Origin: Meandrina meandrites
Taxonomy: Eukaryota > Cnidaria > Anthozoa > Scleractinia > Meandrinidae
Direction: 5' to 3'
NCBI GenBank assembly: GCA_963693305.1
Contig: OY855906.1
Coordinates: 9,857,602 to 9,921,601, forward strand
DNA length: 64,000 nucleotides
The first letter of the stretch is position 1. Each line of letters opens with the position of its first letter. A program made the translations under genes and the position numbers. Below the pieces are notes generated by a model. That model did no database searches. It was not told the origin of the DNA and was given only the letters and a program-made list of their open reading frames with translations. This document shows positions 14,801-24,662 of this stretch, piece after piece.

Positions 14801-16273
14801 ATGAAACTGCCTTTGAACCTCTACACTAAAATGGGCAAGTTACAGCCACGAAATTTAATCTTTTACTTTTCCTAATATAAAAAAAGTCAGAGACTGATAG
14901 CTTCATTAAAAGTATGATGTTTAAGATATTTTGTTTGTTTATGTTATTTCACTTTCACTTACAGTTAACAACCATAACACAATACTTTATTTTTGTTTGT
15001 AACATGATGCTTTTGTTTTCCTTCTACATGTAAATATGTTGCAAAGGAATGTCAATTATTTGGTACTTATTTATGTACAGTTTTTTCTTTCAAATTTATA
15101 TTCTATTGTATTATTATTTGGTCAAGAAACCAGAAGACTTTGTCCCTGCGAATTAATTATCCCATGAATTCAAATTCAGGTGGTTAAAATTTGGTTTGCT
15201 ACACAAACTTTTGAATGCCTTAAAATTCTGTGTCGCTTCTGGTTGTCTGCGCTGCCACACTTTTGCCCAATCAAAGCAACACATAATAGGAACATCTTGT
15301 TGAATCCTCAATTTTTTATAGCCTGCTTAAGTTGTGATTGAGATGTTGCACGACCGTGTTTTAGGGAGTCTGGGTGGAGAGAGCTGATGACGTCTACCCA
15401 GGAATCAAACACAATAGTGCCTCACTCATTCCTTTGAACTAAATTCCTGTGTAGATGTCATCAGCTCCCTCCAGACAGTTCTCTTAAAACCCAGCTGTGA
15501 AACAAAATGGCATTGTTTTTAGGGCCATGTTCGTGTTTTCAGCGGGACATAGAAAATCGAGGATTCAACCAAATCCAATTTTTTTTCGCCAAACTAATTC
15601 AAATTACAAGACATTAGTAGTTTCATTTTAGTGAAAAAAACTGAAAGAAATAAGAAATTGGGGTTAGGTGCACTTTAAGATTAATAAACTGATATTGATT
15701 AGTTTGTCAAGTATCGAAGCTGACACCTTGGCAGATTTGAGAGCAAACAGCAAGCAAAGTTAATGCAACAGCATTCTTGCCATGTCTGTGTTTACAAAGT
15801 TCCCGCAGCGTGTGTGCTTGTGCATGTGGCACGGCATTGCAAAATGCGAACATCCTTCATTATTAATAAAGTACCTAACCATTCATTAATCTCTACTTAT
15901 TTTAACAGGTAAGCTAAAAAGACACTTGGAAGAGATGGAGTCTGTCCTTACTGATGAACACCGTAAAATACTTAGTGATCCACGTACACTCAAATACAGT
16001 ACTGACGACTGGCTTGAACACTACATCGTAGTGCGACACTATGTTGCAAAATATGAGCTGCAAGTCCATGCATATGGTCCATTCCGAACAAACAAGCCAG
16101 AACAAAAAATACACGCTCAAAATGATGATAAGCGTATGGACCTAGACTTTCCAATTGATCGCCACAAGAGCTTTCGTAACTTCTTGAACCAGGTTCGTTT
16201 TCACTTGTGGATGATGGAGGACGAAATGATTGCAAAAAGAGCAGTGTCCGCTTGTTGTGCAAAGGAGGTTTAG
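2844..16273 (+). CDS. Uncharacterised multi-pass membrane protein, possible Mpo1/DUF962-like core, 710 aa
   Basis: Eleven coding exons join in phase: 2844-3098, 4566-4791, 5387-5646, 6158-6382, 7154-7327, 10244-10484, 11261-11388, 11969-12086, 13439-13507, 14698-14769, 15909-16273. All introns are GT-AG and the sum is 711 codons with stop. Start ATG 2844 gives MGICCT, which fits N-myristoylation (Gly2, Thr6) with Cys4/Cys5 as palmitoylation candidates. Residues 1-270 are soluble and charged. About five or six hydrophobic helices lie in residues 275-500, followed by an acidic linker and a charged, probably cytosolic tail. Seen: a Tyr/His-rich stretch ending KFGHYIFMPF (exon 4 into 5), and GQALSHIFE followed by Pro-Pro (exon 6 into 7). 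Known: the Mpo1/DUF962 dioxygenase family has a similar early His cluster and a later G-H-x-x-F-E-x-x-x-P motif. Inferred: a distant relative; the family call is weak but the gene model is strong. The 5' UTR may be spliced at AG 2831. Confidence 0.85.
6505..6935 (+). repeat. Dispersed repeat rich in (G)GGTATTTTTTTGGGTC motifs
   Basis: This intronic stretch carries a 16-G run (6533-6548) and then repeated TATTTTTTTGGGTC-type motifs. The same sequence appears inverted at about 61180-61640, including the TATACATGACAGGGGG lead, so it is one repeat family. It has no coding potential. Confidence 0.7.
7413..7900. mobile_element. pogo-like MITE (TA target site)
   Basis: The left end TA-CAGTAGAACTCTGGTAACTC (7411 on) is imperfectly mirrored by CAAGTTACTGGGGTTCTGTG ending at 7900. 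The subterminal motif GTTAGCGGGGTTTTCAAGTTATC occurs near both ends. Pogo/Tigger-derived elements commonly start CAG and insert at TA. It lies in the intron 7328-10243 and has no open frame. Confidence 0.55.
7926..8103. mobile_element. GGAATTTCC foldback MITE, copy 1
   Basis: AAAATATCCATACC near the left end is mirrored at the right by GGGCATGAATATATTATCTGG. Inside are CCCTGGAATTTCCAG and TTTTAAAAATTTTGGCTTTGA. The same motifs in the same order occur at about 29787, 32065, 39935, 46390 and 63190, so this is one copy of a dispersed family. Confidence 0.65.
8317..8760. mobile_element. TA-inserted foldback MITE (444 bp)
   Basis: TIRs start CAGTCAAACGCGCTGAACCG (8317) and end GCGTTTGACTG (8760), with TA on both sides (8315-8316, 8761-8762). 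Similarity of the arms extends about 65 bp through GTTTTTGACATCTTTTTGAC. End sequence and TA duplication fit a Tc1/pogo-derived MITE. Confidence 0.75.
8798..9029. mobile_element. Foldback MITE with TTGGCCATGTTCTAAACGAG ends, copy 1
   Basis: The element begins TTGGCCATGTTCTAAACGAG and ends with its reverse complement. A related sequence sits inside the larger element at 34250-35143 (about 34478-34877), in a longer, more fully palindromic form. Adjacent 9150-9240 resembles half of the foldback at 14409-14598. Confidence 0.7.
9480..10017 (-). repeat. About 0.5-kb dispersed repeat, minus-oriented copy
   Basis: On the minus strand this reads GATGTCATCGCTTAATGTCG, then GGACGGGATCTGTTGTCTG, CCGAATAGGACTGG and CAACAAGAAATCGTC. 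The same order occurs on the plus strand at about 20604-21060. No long ORF or TIR is evident; it could be a SINE or a MITE internal segment. Confidence 0.65.
10863..11147. mobile_element. Small hAT-like MITE
   Basis: Imperfect TIRs of about 30 bp, CCAGGTTCTCATAATGCCGC at the left and GCGGCATATGAGAACCAG at the right, both extend into GACCTACCTG-type sequence. Flanks CTGTAAAG and CTGTAAGA resemble an 8-bp target duplication. It lies 114 bp upstream of exon 7 of the membrane-protein gene. Confidence 0.55.
11430..11630. mobile_element. 200-bp foldback element
   Basis: The left arm AATATATAAACAATAGCCTT through TTTGTCCACGGACA is mirrored by TGTCCGTGGACAAATATCCG through GGCTATTGTTTATATATT. It is a nearly continuous palindrome of about 90-bp arms in intron 11389-11968, and should form a strong hairpin in the pre-mRNA. 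Confidence 0.65.
12172..12415 (-). repeat. tRNA-derived SINE, copy 1 (minus)
   Basis: The minus strand shows a tRNA-like head with A-box-like GGCCTAATAGTTAGTGCACT and a B-box-like GGGTTTAAGCCC, then the body (TGTTCTTGTGCAAGACAC, CACCCAGGTGTGGAA, CTGGGGGTGGGGTAACCCTG). The same order recurs at 32275-32560 and 38891-39195, so this is a SINE family. The acceptor stem is not intact, so it is not a tRNA gene. Confidence 0.75.
12424..13029. mobile_element. Harbinger-like MITE with TTA target duplication
   Basis: TIRs read GGGCACATTCTTTTGGGA at the left and, as reverse complement, GGACGCATTCTTTTGGGA at the right. TTA flanks both sides (12421-12423 and 13030-13032). The interior holds many GGAATGAACGGAAT-type palindromes, and GTTCTTTTGGGA recurs inside (12482, 12602). 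A 3-bp TTA duplication and GG-starting ends are typical of PIF/Harbinger elements. Intron 12087-13438. Confidence 0.75.
14409..14598. mobile_element. 190-bp foldback MITE (CAATAGGCCATTTCTGAG ends)
   Basis: CAATAGGCCATTTCTGAGTT at the left is mirrored by AACTCAGAATTGGCCTATTG at the right. Both arms continue through GTTTCAAAACGAG. Half of a related element is visible at 9150-9240. It sits 100 bp before exon 10 of the membrane-protein gene. Confidence 0.65.
15297..15570. mobile_element. Nested foldback element
   Basis: The outer arms are TTGTTGAATCCTCAATTTTT (15297) and AGAAAATCGAGGATTCAACC (to 15570). An inner pair, GGGAGTCTGGGTGGAGAGAG (about 15364) and CTCCCTCCAGACAGTTCTC (about 15466), encloses GATGACGTCTAC and its mirror GTAGATGTCATC. 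No coding potential. Confidence 0.55.
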
Positions 16274-16311
16274 ATGGCAACTCATTCTGGTCCCCTGAGG
16301 GAGGCTGCGAT

Positions 16312-16495
16312 CCTTCTGGTCTGCACCAGGAATCGAGACCTCTGGCCGCCTCCAAAACCGGAAGTCTGCGATTCACAGACTCATTGAACATTAAATATAA
16401 CATATATGATTGGCTGAAAAACACAGAACGAGTACTCTGCGCATGTTCAGAAATTGGGAGCGGCTAGGTCTCGATTCCTGGCGCAGACCAGAAAG
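16312..16495. repeat. Inverted repeat just after the stop of the membrane-protein gene
   Basis: TTCTGGTCTGCACCAGGAAT-CGAGACCT (left) and AGGTCTCGATTCCTGGCGCAGACCAGAA (right) form arms of about 28 bp around a 120-bp loop. It starts about 40 bp downstream of the TAG at 16273, so it is probably in the 3' UTR, where it could fold as RNA. It may also be a MITE. Confidence 0.55.
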
Positions 16496-17090
16496 ATTGT
16501 GGCCTCTGGGGACAAGAATGATGGCAACTCTAAAAACTGATCAGTTGCAAACAACAGGTTTTGATCAGGTTTTCTGTTCCTTATTTCAAACCTAGGGTGC
16601 TTCCCAATTGATCAGATTGGCCAGTCAGACCTACTGTTGTAAAATGAAACATCACTGACTGTTGTGAGGATGTAGATGTGTAACTAAACAAATAAGTTAG
16701 ATTTCTTCCATATCAAACGGAGAGCAGAGTTATCATTCATGCTAACTATTTTCTAGACTTTTTTCAATGATGTTAATGGACAGGATATATACTATAAGCA
16801 ATGAGTGTTGTTTATAATACTGTGTAATTTAGATTTATATTAATACATTACTTTTGAGACATGCTTCATTTTGAAGATGTTCTGGCTAGTACAATAATTT
16901 TTTATACAAAAGAAAATATTATTTTCTGCAAGCTAAGTGTAAATCAAGTAGGCCAAGCCAAAATAATAGGCTGTATTCATAAGACAAGAGTACAATACTT
17001 TTGAGCAAGTCACAGATTTATAGCTGAGAAAATTTAAATCATGGTATTTTATGGATAAATTACATCTTTATAATTTCATGAAGAATGACA

Positions 17091-17096
17091 AATAAA
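17091..17096 (+). terminator. Candidate poly(A) signal AATAAA for the membrane-protein gene
   Basis: A canonical AATAAA hexamer on the plus strand, about 820 bp after the stop and before the OSCP 3' end. Other variants could serve; it is chosen only because it is canonical and correctly placed. Confidence 0.3.
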
Positions 17097-17669
17097 TAGA
17101 CTTTTTTATAAAGTGGTGGTCATATTGTGTGCTGCAGTTGGATGGGTGGTTGTGTAACTTGCTATTCTCATCCGAGATTTCACATCCGATCCATTAAAAA
17201 GAGACCAGGCTTTGAAACTGCTTGCAGACAGTTCTAGTATTATGAAAACACTGTTTGGCGTTAGCAACCATCTGTCTCGGAATATAACAGAATTTTTTGT
17301 TACACACCAATCAAACCAGTTCATTCTTAACGTGTGCATTTTATAAAATCTGAAATCCCTTTCACACAATCATGTGATTCTATAACTCAAGACAAGTCAA
17401 CATGTGAAAGACGACTTAATGTCAGTTTACACTCAAAAAAAGGCTTTGAATGAAGAATGCTTGGGAAAGAACTCCCCAGAAACAATAATTATTAACTTCC
17501 CCATAATGCATCAGGTAATAACTCCACAGGTACCAGTCAAATTCTCAAGACTCCCAAATATTTTACTCAGAAAACAAAACAAAGGGCTCTACAATCAAGT
17601 AATTATGTTTAAGTCAATACATCACCAGAACAGTGCTGCCATTGATTTGTTAATCAAAACACTGGAACT

Positions 17670-17675
17670 TTTATT
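17670..17675 (-). terminator. Poly(A) signal of the OSCP gene
   Basis: TTTATT on the plus strand reads AATAAA on the minus strand, about 43 bp after the OSCP stop codon at 17718-17720. That is consistent with a very short 3' UTR. Confidence 0.6.
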
Positions 17676-17717
17676 GTACAACTCGGAAAGCTTGGCACTC
17701 TTAATAGTCCAAGGATG

Positions 17718-20700
17718 CTACACACTTTCACGTAGAGCATTTGTAATATTTTTTATCTTTGTTGCCATAGACATGTCAATGTGTTTGTCACCAATTTCAA
17801 TCACCATGCCTCCTATTACTGTGGGGTCAACCTAAAAATAGTGGGTACGAAAACATCAGTATTGAAATAGCAACAGTAACTACATGTACTGCTGCTGTTT
17901 TCATTGCTACAAGACTTCTTATTGCGGTTTTCAATAACATGCAAACACTGAAATTCTAACCTCAACCAACAGTTTATGTTTTTCGCTACCGTCACTCATC
18001 TAAGTGGACCTCTCAGGAAACAGAAGTTCATTTCAGCTGAGTCAAAAGGTCATGTCTGTTGGTTGTGATTGTTAGATTTCGATCCATTCTATTTGTGTCT
18101 GTTTTTCAAGGTTCGTTGACTGTCAGCATAATTATTGTGATTGACGGCAGTGAAAACGCAATCACCAGTTGGACTTTGAACTTCAGGATTTGCATATTAT
18201 TGAAAGGCGGAATTAGGTCAAACTTTCCACTGCAATCAAACATATCTTACATGTAACCACTATGGGACAAAATTGTACATGCATAAATATTTTTAATAAT
18301 TGAAAGGCACTGCTTCTACTTTTGCCATTCTTTGATTGTGTACAGTGTAAGATCTCAAAGTTTATAAATCATGCATTCATCAAATTGGTCAGGACCAATT
18401 CTATTTTCTGTCCCTGCACGAAGAAAAACATAAAACATTCTTATGATTAGCTACATGTACATTGCAAAGAGTAGCCATTTACTGACCTTGGTTTCAATCT
18501 TGAGTGTTTCAGTCTGTTTTACAAAACCTTTTAGAGCTGTCTGCAACTCTTTCATTTGAGACCTGTCCAGTTCCTAAGAAAAACAAAAATAATCACGTAA
18601 AGGATGACTATTGTCAGTGTACCAGAGATTTTAACAAGGGTGGCTGCCCTTGTGCAGCACCCATCAGAGAGCACTATAACAAGCTGAAACATCTCCCCTT
18701 TATAGCGAGGTTTATGAGTTTTAGCTGGCAATTCATGACAGGACAACTGCCCAAGCTTCAGCAGGTACTGGGTCTTACTGAAAGCTGTGCAGTGTATTCA
18801 CTGCTACATGTGGATACTGCAAAAACCACAGACAAAAGTGTTCATGTGCAATTGGTTAATTTAAGAGAAAATGCCTACTAGACACCAAAAATCCTGGGTT
18901 TTTGCTGACCACACCAAATGGCAAATTATTTAAATTGTGGTGATATTGGAACAGGGGTAACTGACTCAGAGCAGTCACTCCTTTGGTATTATTATCACAT
19001 TTATCTTCCTCCAACCCTGCACACGAAGTCAATCAAATAATGACAACATGTAATAGTTGAAGGCTACACCATACTCTACTTAACAGTCACAACCCTGAGT
19101 GTAATACTCAATGAGGCACAGCAGAGTTGGCTATCGCTTATAGAAAACAAACGCAAGCAGTCTTACTAACTGTTTTAGTATAACCTCTAAAGGATTGCAG
19201 TCCAAACTTATGATTCTGTGCACTTTTATGCCAAAAATAAAAAATAATTGTCTTTTTAAAAAGCAGCATGGGTGGCATCATGTTCTGTCAGTAAATACAA
19301 ACAATGGGAGAACCAATCAGAGTCACATTCTTTCAAACAAATCTCATTTTAAGAAAGATATTTTTTCCCTTTCAAGTCCCTGCTGTAGGCAGGAACAAGA
19401 CCGAGATGAAAAAAGATGATCTTGTGCATGTGCACCAAGTTGAAGCAATCTTGTACTCGCGTTTTACCTTGTTCTGTAACAAGAGGGTGTATTTATTATG
19501 ATGAAAATCACAGTTAAATAATATTCACGATTTTTACAAACCTTAGCAGTAGTTATTGAACACAACACTTCACCTCTAGCTGCACTCATAAGTTTACCAA
19601 ATGCAACCACCACATTGTGTACTAGACGAAGACGGTTATTCTCTGCCAAAGTCCCTGAAAAATAAATAAAATTGTTTAGTTTTAGTCATGTGTGGGTCTC
19701 CAAAATGCAAGGTGTTGTTACAATAATAATTATTGTTCATATTAGAGTAAACCTGCACAAAATTTGCTAAGGCTAAATATAAATGGGATACATGTAAACT
19801 CCTCAGATGATGTAAAATAATACAGATGACACACATAACGTAAAATAATAGAAACAAAAGGCAAAAAAAACCAATAATGACCAAAATACAACGACTCACA
19901 AAACAATGGTTAAGCAATGTGTTCTCATTTGTATTCAGCAACCAAAGTAAAAGCCAAAACTGGAAGGTATAATATTTAACATTATTGAGAAACTCCATGT
20001 TCGATATAAACAAGATAACTCACCAAACAAATTGACTGTAAGATCAGAGTATTTCTGTGATTTCAAGACATCAGTTAGAAGTGCTAAAGAAAGGAAATCA
20101 AAACCAAAATGAGTACAGACAGGATCTGACAACTAAATGAAAGAAAATATGACTTGTATCAAAATAACAAATTTCATTTTATAAATAAACAAACAGCATG
20201 CAGTGATTGGGAATGAAATCAAAGGAAATGATAAACTGGCAAAAGTGCCAAAAAAGTCATTTAAAGACCAAACATTTCAGGCTTAGCCCTTCATCAGTGG
20301 TCAATAACATTGGATGGATTTTAACAAGTTCACTTTGAACCAAGAAATTTGGAGTTGGCTAGATTTACTCAGGAACAATTGCCCTATATTTGGAGCAAGG
20401 TGACAATTTTCAGTCAGGTGGCAAGTCCCACGTGAATCATGAGCTCAAAAATAGCAGCTCCTCATTTAATGGCTTTAAAAGGGAAAAATCTACAGGAATA
20501 GAAGGTAGTTCCTTCTTTCAAATGTCAAGTTTTCAAGTATAAATGTGTGTCATTTGCATGATGGTGTAATTTGTCTACAACTACCAGAATCCTTCTTTTT
20601 TTCTTTTTTAAGTGATGACAATGACATCATCGCTTAATGCCGTCATGCAAGTGGACGGGATCTGTTGTCTGTTGTCTGTTCCGATCGACCGATCTGTAGA

Positions 20701-23114
20701 ACCGAATAGGACTGGGAAAAGAAATCAAGTCAACCCAACAAGAAATCGTCACATAGAACCCAAAGCAAAATACTCCTGGGCAGTTAAAAAGGACCAATTT
20801 AAATTATAAATGAAATCACAAATTATATTTAATGCATTCTATAAGATTTAGTAAACAGAAATCTTTCCTTTCTTTTAAAACAAAAGGTGTAAGCAATTTC
20901 AAGACAAGGTTTGACCTTGCATCATATTTCGTATAATTTATCGGATGTCACGAACAACTTTTGTTGAACAATCACTCAGCATAGAAGTTGTCAGCTACTT
21001 TATTTACCTTAATTTTTTGACAAATGTCCTGAAATCAAATATTACTTCTTCAAATCATCACTTCTGCATGCATTGCATGGCATTTATTATCATTCTCATT
21101 AGATTCAAATTTTAAAAAATAAAGGAAAAAGAAATTAATTCTGGTTGTTGTAGTCAAATGACAACATTGTGCAAATGTGCTATTGGTAGCAAACTCAAGA
21201 TTTGTCCACAGACTGAGAGATTTCAGGAGTTACACAATGTAGTGATTGAGTACAATAGCCCAATTTCTATATTTTAATATTCAGCCTAAGAAAATAGACA
21301 TCACTACGAGGCTCCAGAAAATAAACCCTACAAACTCTATAGTTTATACCCTGGAGCCTCGTACTGAGGTCTATTGTTTTAGGCTGAATTTAAATATATC
21401 GAAATTGGGCTAATTACTCAATGTATCATTTTACTTACATTGTTTCTTAAACTTGTCCAGAGTAGGGTTTGCCAGATACTCCGAGAGTTTTTCATTTGTT
21501 CTTATAAGCTCATCAACTTTGCTTAATTCACCCTCAACCTTCTCCAAACTGTTCTGTTTGGCGGCTGCAGAATACATCGCATGAGCATAGCGACCCTCGA
21601 TGCCAAACACTTGTATTGGTGGCTGCAATAAAAACAACTACGATTTATATTTTTCTTTATTGCAAGTTTCCTTAGCTTAGAAAATTTAGGAAATACAGTA
21701 CAGCTCAACTGTGTTAGTGTGTTTTAGGTTTAGGTTTGTTAGACTGTGTGTTGAAAACATGCGCATCAGTACATTGTATGTACATGTAGGACCTTGGTTA
21801 TTGTTTACTATTATTGTTATTAGTGAACAAAGATTTTACAGGGTTTGAAATTCTATGACTTCCCATGACATTTTCCATGATTTCTCCAAGTTTTCCATGA
21901 CCTAAATTTCACCATTTTCTTGGAAATCATCTTTCATTTTGGGTATGTTTTTACTATTTTCTTTACGAAAAAGAAAACCTAATTTATTTGTACTTTTTAA
22001 CAAACATAATTTTCCATGTCTTTCCATGACACACACTTAAATTCCATGACTTTCCAGGCCTGATAATGAAATGGTTTTCCATGACCCGTAAGAACCCTGT
22101 TTTATGGCGGGGGAGCTGCACTGTGAGCGATCCAGTTTCAGTAGAGCTTGTTTGAAGACTTGGCAGTGCAGTCATTTGCTGTGTGCTTTGTTTTGAATTT
22201 TGAGGTCACAGTTTCATTGTTATTACAGAATTCTTGTTTCTGTTAATAAGAGTGCCTTGTTTTCCACGAGCAAGGTATCACAAAAGAAATATTGGTGGTG
22301 GAAAGAAAACAAACATTCAAGAAAATGTGTGTACCTAATGTGTTAAAAAAATATGAAGGAACATTTCCTTTGCATTAAAAAAAGCAAGTGCTATGTTTGG
22401 ATATGTTCACCTAATTCTGAACTGTACTGTACAAAATGGTTTGGATCCTTTAAGAGTTCTGTGCGGAACCTGGAGGTCTTAATGTTTGCACCAGGAATTA
22501 GAAGCTGGAAATTTTTTTTAAGACACGTTACAAAAACTATATTATGAAACCGATAATTCTTTCCAAGAGATCTCAAAATGATTTCTACTTGATTGAAGAT
22601 TTACAAACAAAGCAGAAATTACACTGTACCACCCCCATAAAGTGTACATCACAAGTCAATATTATATACACCACGCTTTTTGATATGCTCACATGTACTT
22701 TAAAAGCTTTGCATTTTATATATTGACTTCCCACCCGGTCTTGGGGAATCAATTAAACTTTCACTGGATTTCCGAAACTGTAGCTAGTTTAAACAGCCAC
22801 TTGTAAATATTTTCTTTCAGGTTCTTGGGAGCTTAGACATAATGTCAACTGATGTTTCGCAAATAACCGTAAAAACAGCTCCAGTATACTGTAATTGCAC
22901 TGGTACCTACCTTCGCGGCGAGTTCAGCATAACGAGCCGACGAAACACTCAGACTCCGAGCCTGTCATTAACGAAGAAAATGTTTGTTTGCATAAAAACA
23001 ACAGTGCGGCTCTTATTTTAATTAATGGCTTACACGAATTATGTAATTTTCAAAAGAACTCACCAAAAAAGGCACTCTTTCTAGCACTCGACATCCCTTC
23101 ACCATAGCCGCCAT
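17718..23114 (-). CDS. ATP5PO: ATP synthase subunit O, mitochondrial (OSCP), 219 aa
   Basis: OSCP is the peripheral-stalk subunit at the top of F1 that tethers it to the stator in mitochondrial ATP synthase. Seven coding exons on the minus strand join in phase: 23064-23114, 22911-22961, 21439-21622, 20024-20083, 19542-19654, 18487-18573, 17718-17831; all GT-AG, 660 nt. The first two exons encode a Ser/Arg-rich mitochondrial presequence (about residues 1-34). Exon 3 opens with the family hallmark PPIQVFGIEGRYAHAMYSAA. Later hallmarks are LTVNLFGTLAENNRL, RGEVLCSITTA and, near the C-terminus, DPTVIGGMVIEIGDKHIDMS. Length matches animal OSCP (about 210 aa with presequence). Start: first ATG, MAAMVKG; Met4 is a possible alternative. 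Introns carry MITEs. It is convergent with the 710-aa membrane-protein gene (1.4 kb between stops). Identity is very secure. Confidence 0.96.
20604..21060 (+). repeat. About 0.5-kb dispersed repeat, plus-oriented copy
   Basis: Second copy of the repeat at 9480-10017, in OSCP intron 3. Shared landmarks in order are GACATCATCGCTTAATG, GTGGACGGGATCTGTTGTCTG, CCGAATAGGACTGG, AACAAGAAATCGTC and TTAGTAAACAGAAATCTTTCC. The short frame at 20612-20809 is part of the repeat. Confidence 0.65.
21258..21410. mobile_element. 153-bp TA-inserted MITE, copy 1
   Basis: Ends are GCCCAATTTCTATATTTTAA at the left and ATATATCGAAATTGGGC at the right, with TA on both sides. Subterminal ATTCAGCCTAA and GAGGCTCCAG are also mirrored. 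A second copy lies at 37089-37255. This copy is 28 bp from OSCP exon 3. Confidence 0.75.
21839..22099. mobile_element. MITE rich in TTCCATGAC, copy 1
   Basis: Begins CAGGGTTTGAAATTCTATGA and ends CATGACCCGTAAGAACCCTG, with six or more TTCCATGAC/TTTCCATGAC units between. A sister copy at 56935-57210 shares the whole interior (GGAAATCATCTTTCATTTTG). CAGGG ends suggest a hAT-type origin, but no clean duplication is seen. Confidence 0.65.
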
Positions 23115-23404
23115 GTTGGTTGGTGTAAGTAAAATCCCCGGATGTGTTACTGGTTCCAATCCCCAATGTGTTCCCGGCCAGCCCCCGGGTCCGACTAATA
23201 ACAACAAAAAAAAGTAACATAACGTGCAGGATTTCCCAAGAAATCCATTTTTTTCTGATCTAAATGTGTTATTTAAAAAATTAAAATTTTATTGCAGACA
23301 TAAAACAGAATTTTCAGAGGGATGGGCTGGGTGGGGGATGGGAGGGTTCGATCAACCCCCCAAAAAACCTTCTTTGGAAGTGCCGGAGGTTTGGACATTA
23401 TTTC

Positions 23405-23480
23405 CCGGTGTTATCAATCGATGATCAATAGATATCAATTAATCGATTGATATTGATAATCGATGACCAATCGATGACAA
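23405..23480. repeat. ATCGAT-rich palindromic tract, copy 1
   Basis: A run of overlapping ATCGAT, ATTGATAT and TATCAAT palindromes. Similar tracts lie at 23785-23860 and 26395-26515, all in the OSCP-MRNIP intergenic region. Possibly element ends or a degenerate short satellite. The rest of 23115-24279 holds no exon I can support. Confidence 0.5.
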
Positions 23481-24279
23481 AAATTTTTGTGACTATAAGT
23501 ACATACAGTATTGCAAAAGCGTAAAACGAAACTTATAACAATCATAATTAAAAAACGTTTGGATGCAGAGGACCACGCAACAAAGAATAAAACTACTTGA
23601 CTTGTCTGTTGCCGGATCTCTTGTAAAAGAAATACTCGTACCAGACGTCACGTTAAGTCTAGATAAAACCAAATTGATTGCAAGGCTGGTGCTACGGCAA
23701 AAGGGCAAAATTTATTGGCCAATATTTCAACTAGCAGAGCTAGTCTTCTTCAGGGCCAGTACAATGTGAAACTAACGGCTCTATAATCATGATTGTTATC
23801 AATTGTCATTGATTGCTGTCGATAGTCATCAATTGTTACCGGTATCGATTGTCAGTTTTTGTATGAAGTTTTATGATTCAGTGATCTTTCCAAAATACAA
23901 GAAGGAGATTACTATGCCAGATTCAACAATTTTACAAATTATAAAGGCCGCATTTTTATTGCGGACGAGCAAAAGCGAGCCCGCAGCCTATTCTTGAGGT
24001 CAGCGGCACTTTCTTTAGCGGACTTGAAGCAGATGTGGGCACATTTTTGGCATTCCTTTGTTCTTCCAACTGGAATGAATGGTATGTTAGCAAGCGGCGG
24101 AGCAAAGGCCCTGGTGTTGAGTTCAAGGTCCGTGGTCATTGTTCACGTGAATTTCGTGAGTAATGCAATTTTCCGAAGCACATGTCACGTCCGGCGTTTA
24201 CTTGTACAAGCAACGGGAGGCTAAACTGCAAACTTTGGGGCTAAAAATGAAAAGGAGAAACACCGGTCCATTTTGGCTA

Positions 24280-24662
24280 AACTTCAGAATACCCGGCCAC
24301 AATTACGTGACATTAATCTCCTGCTCCCGCAGTCCTGCAGTCAATAATATTTGCATATGGAAACAAAAGAGAAACACATGATTATTCCTCGTTCTATAAT
24401 CCATGAGCCGAAAACAAGCAACTGCGGGAGTGCGGGACTGCGGGAGCACCAGTTGTATACCCATGTAATATTTCTTTTTTTTTCTACTACGGGAGTGCGG
24501 GACTGCGGGAGCACTAGTTCTATATCCATTCCATCAAATTTATTTATTTTAAAATGTTTTTTGTCCCATTTCTTTTTTCAATTTAATGATTAACATCGTG
24601 ACTACGGGACTGCGGGAGCAGGAGATAAATGTCACGCAATCGTGGCCGGGTATTCTGAAGTT
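24280..24662. mobile_element. 380-bp foldback MITE (GACTGCGGGAGCA motifs)
   Basis: The left arm AACTTCAGAATACCCGGCCA through CTCCTGCTCCCGCAGTC is mirrored by GACTGCGGGAGCAGGAG through TGGCCGGGTATTCTGAAGTT (arms about 60 bp). GGGAGTGCGGGACTGCGGGA is repeated inside at about 24425 and 24490. Confidence 0.7.

Noticed and set aside
15990..16424. 144-codon minus-strand frame overlapping the last exon of the membrane-protein gene
   Set aside because: A shadow of the real plus-strand exon 15909-16273, which is linked by phase to ten others.
23494..23769. Short frames near the OSCP 5' side (69-70 codons)
   Set aside because: Composition and lack of conserved features suggest chance or repeat-derived frames.
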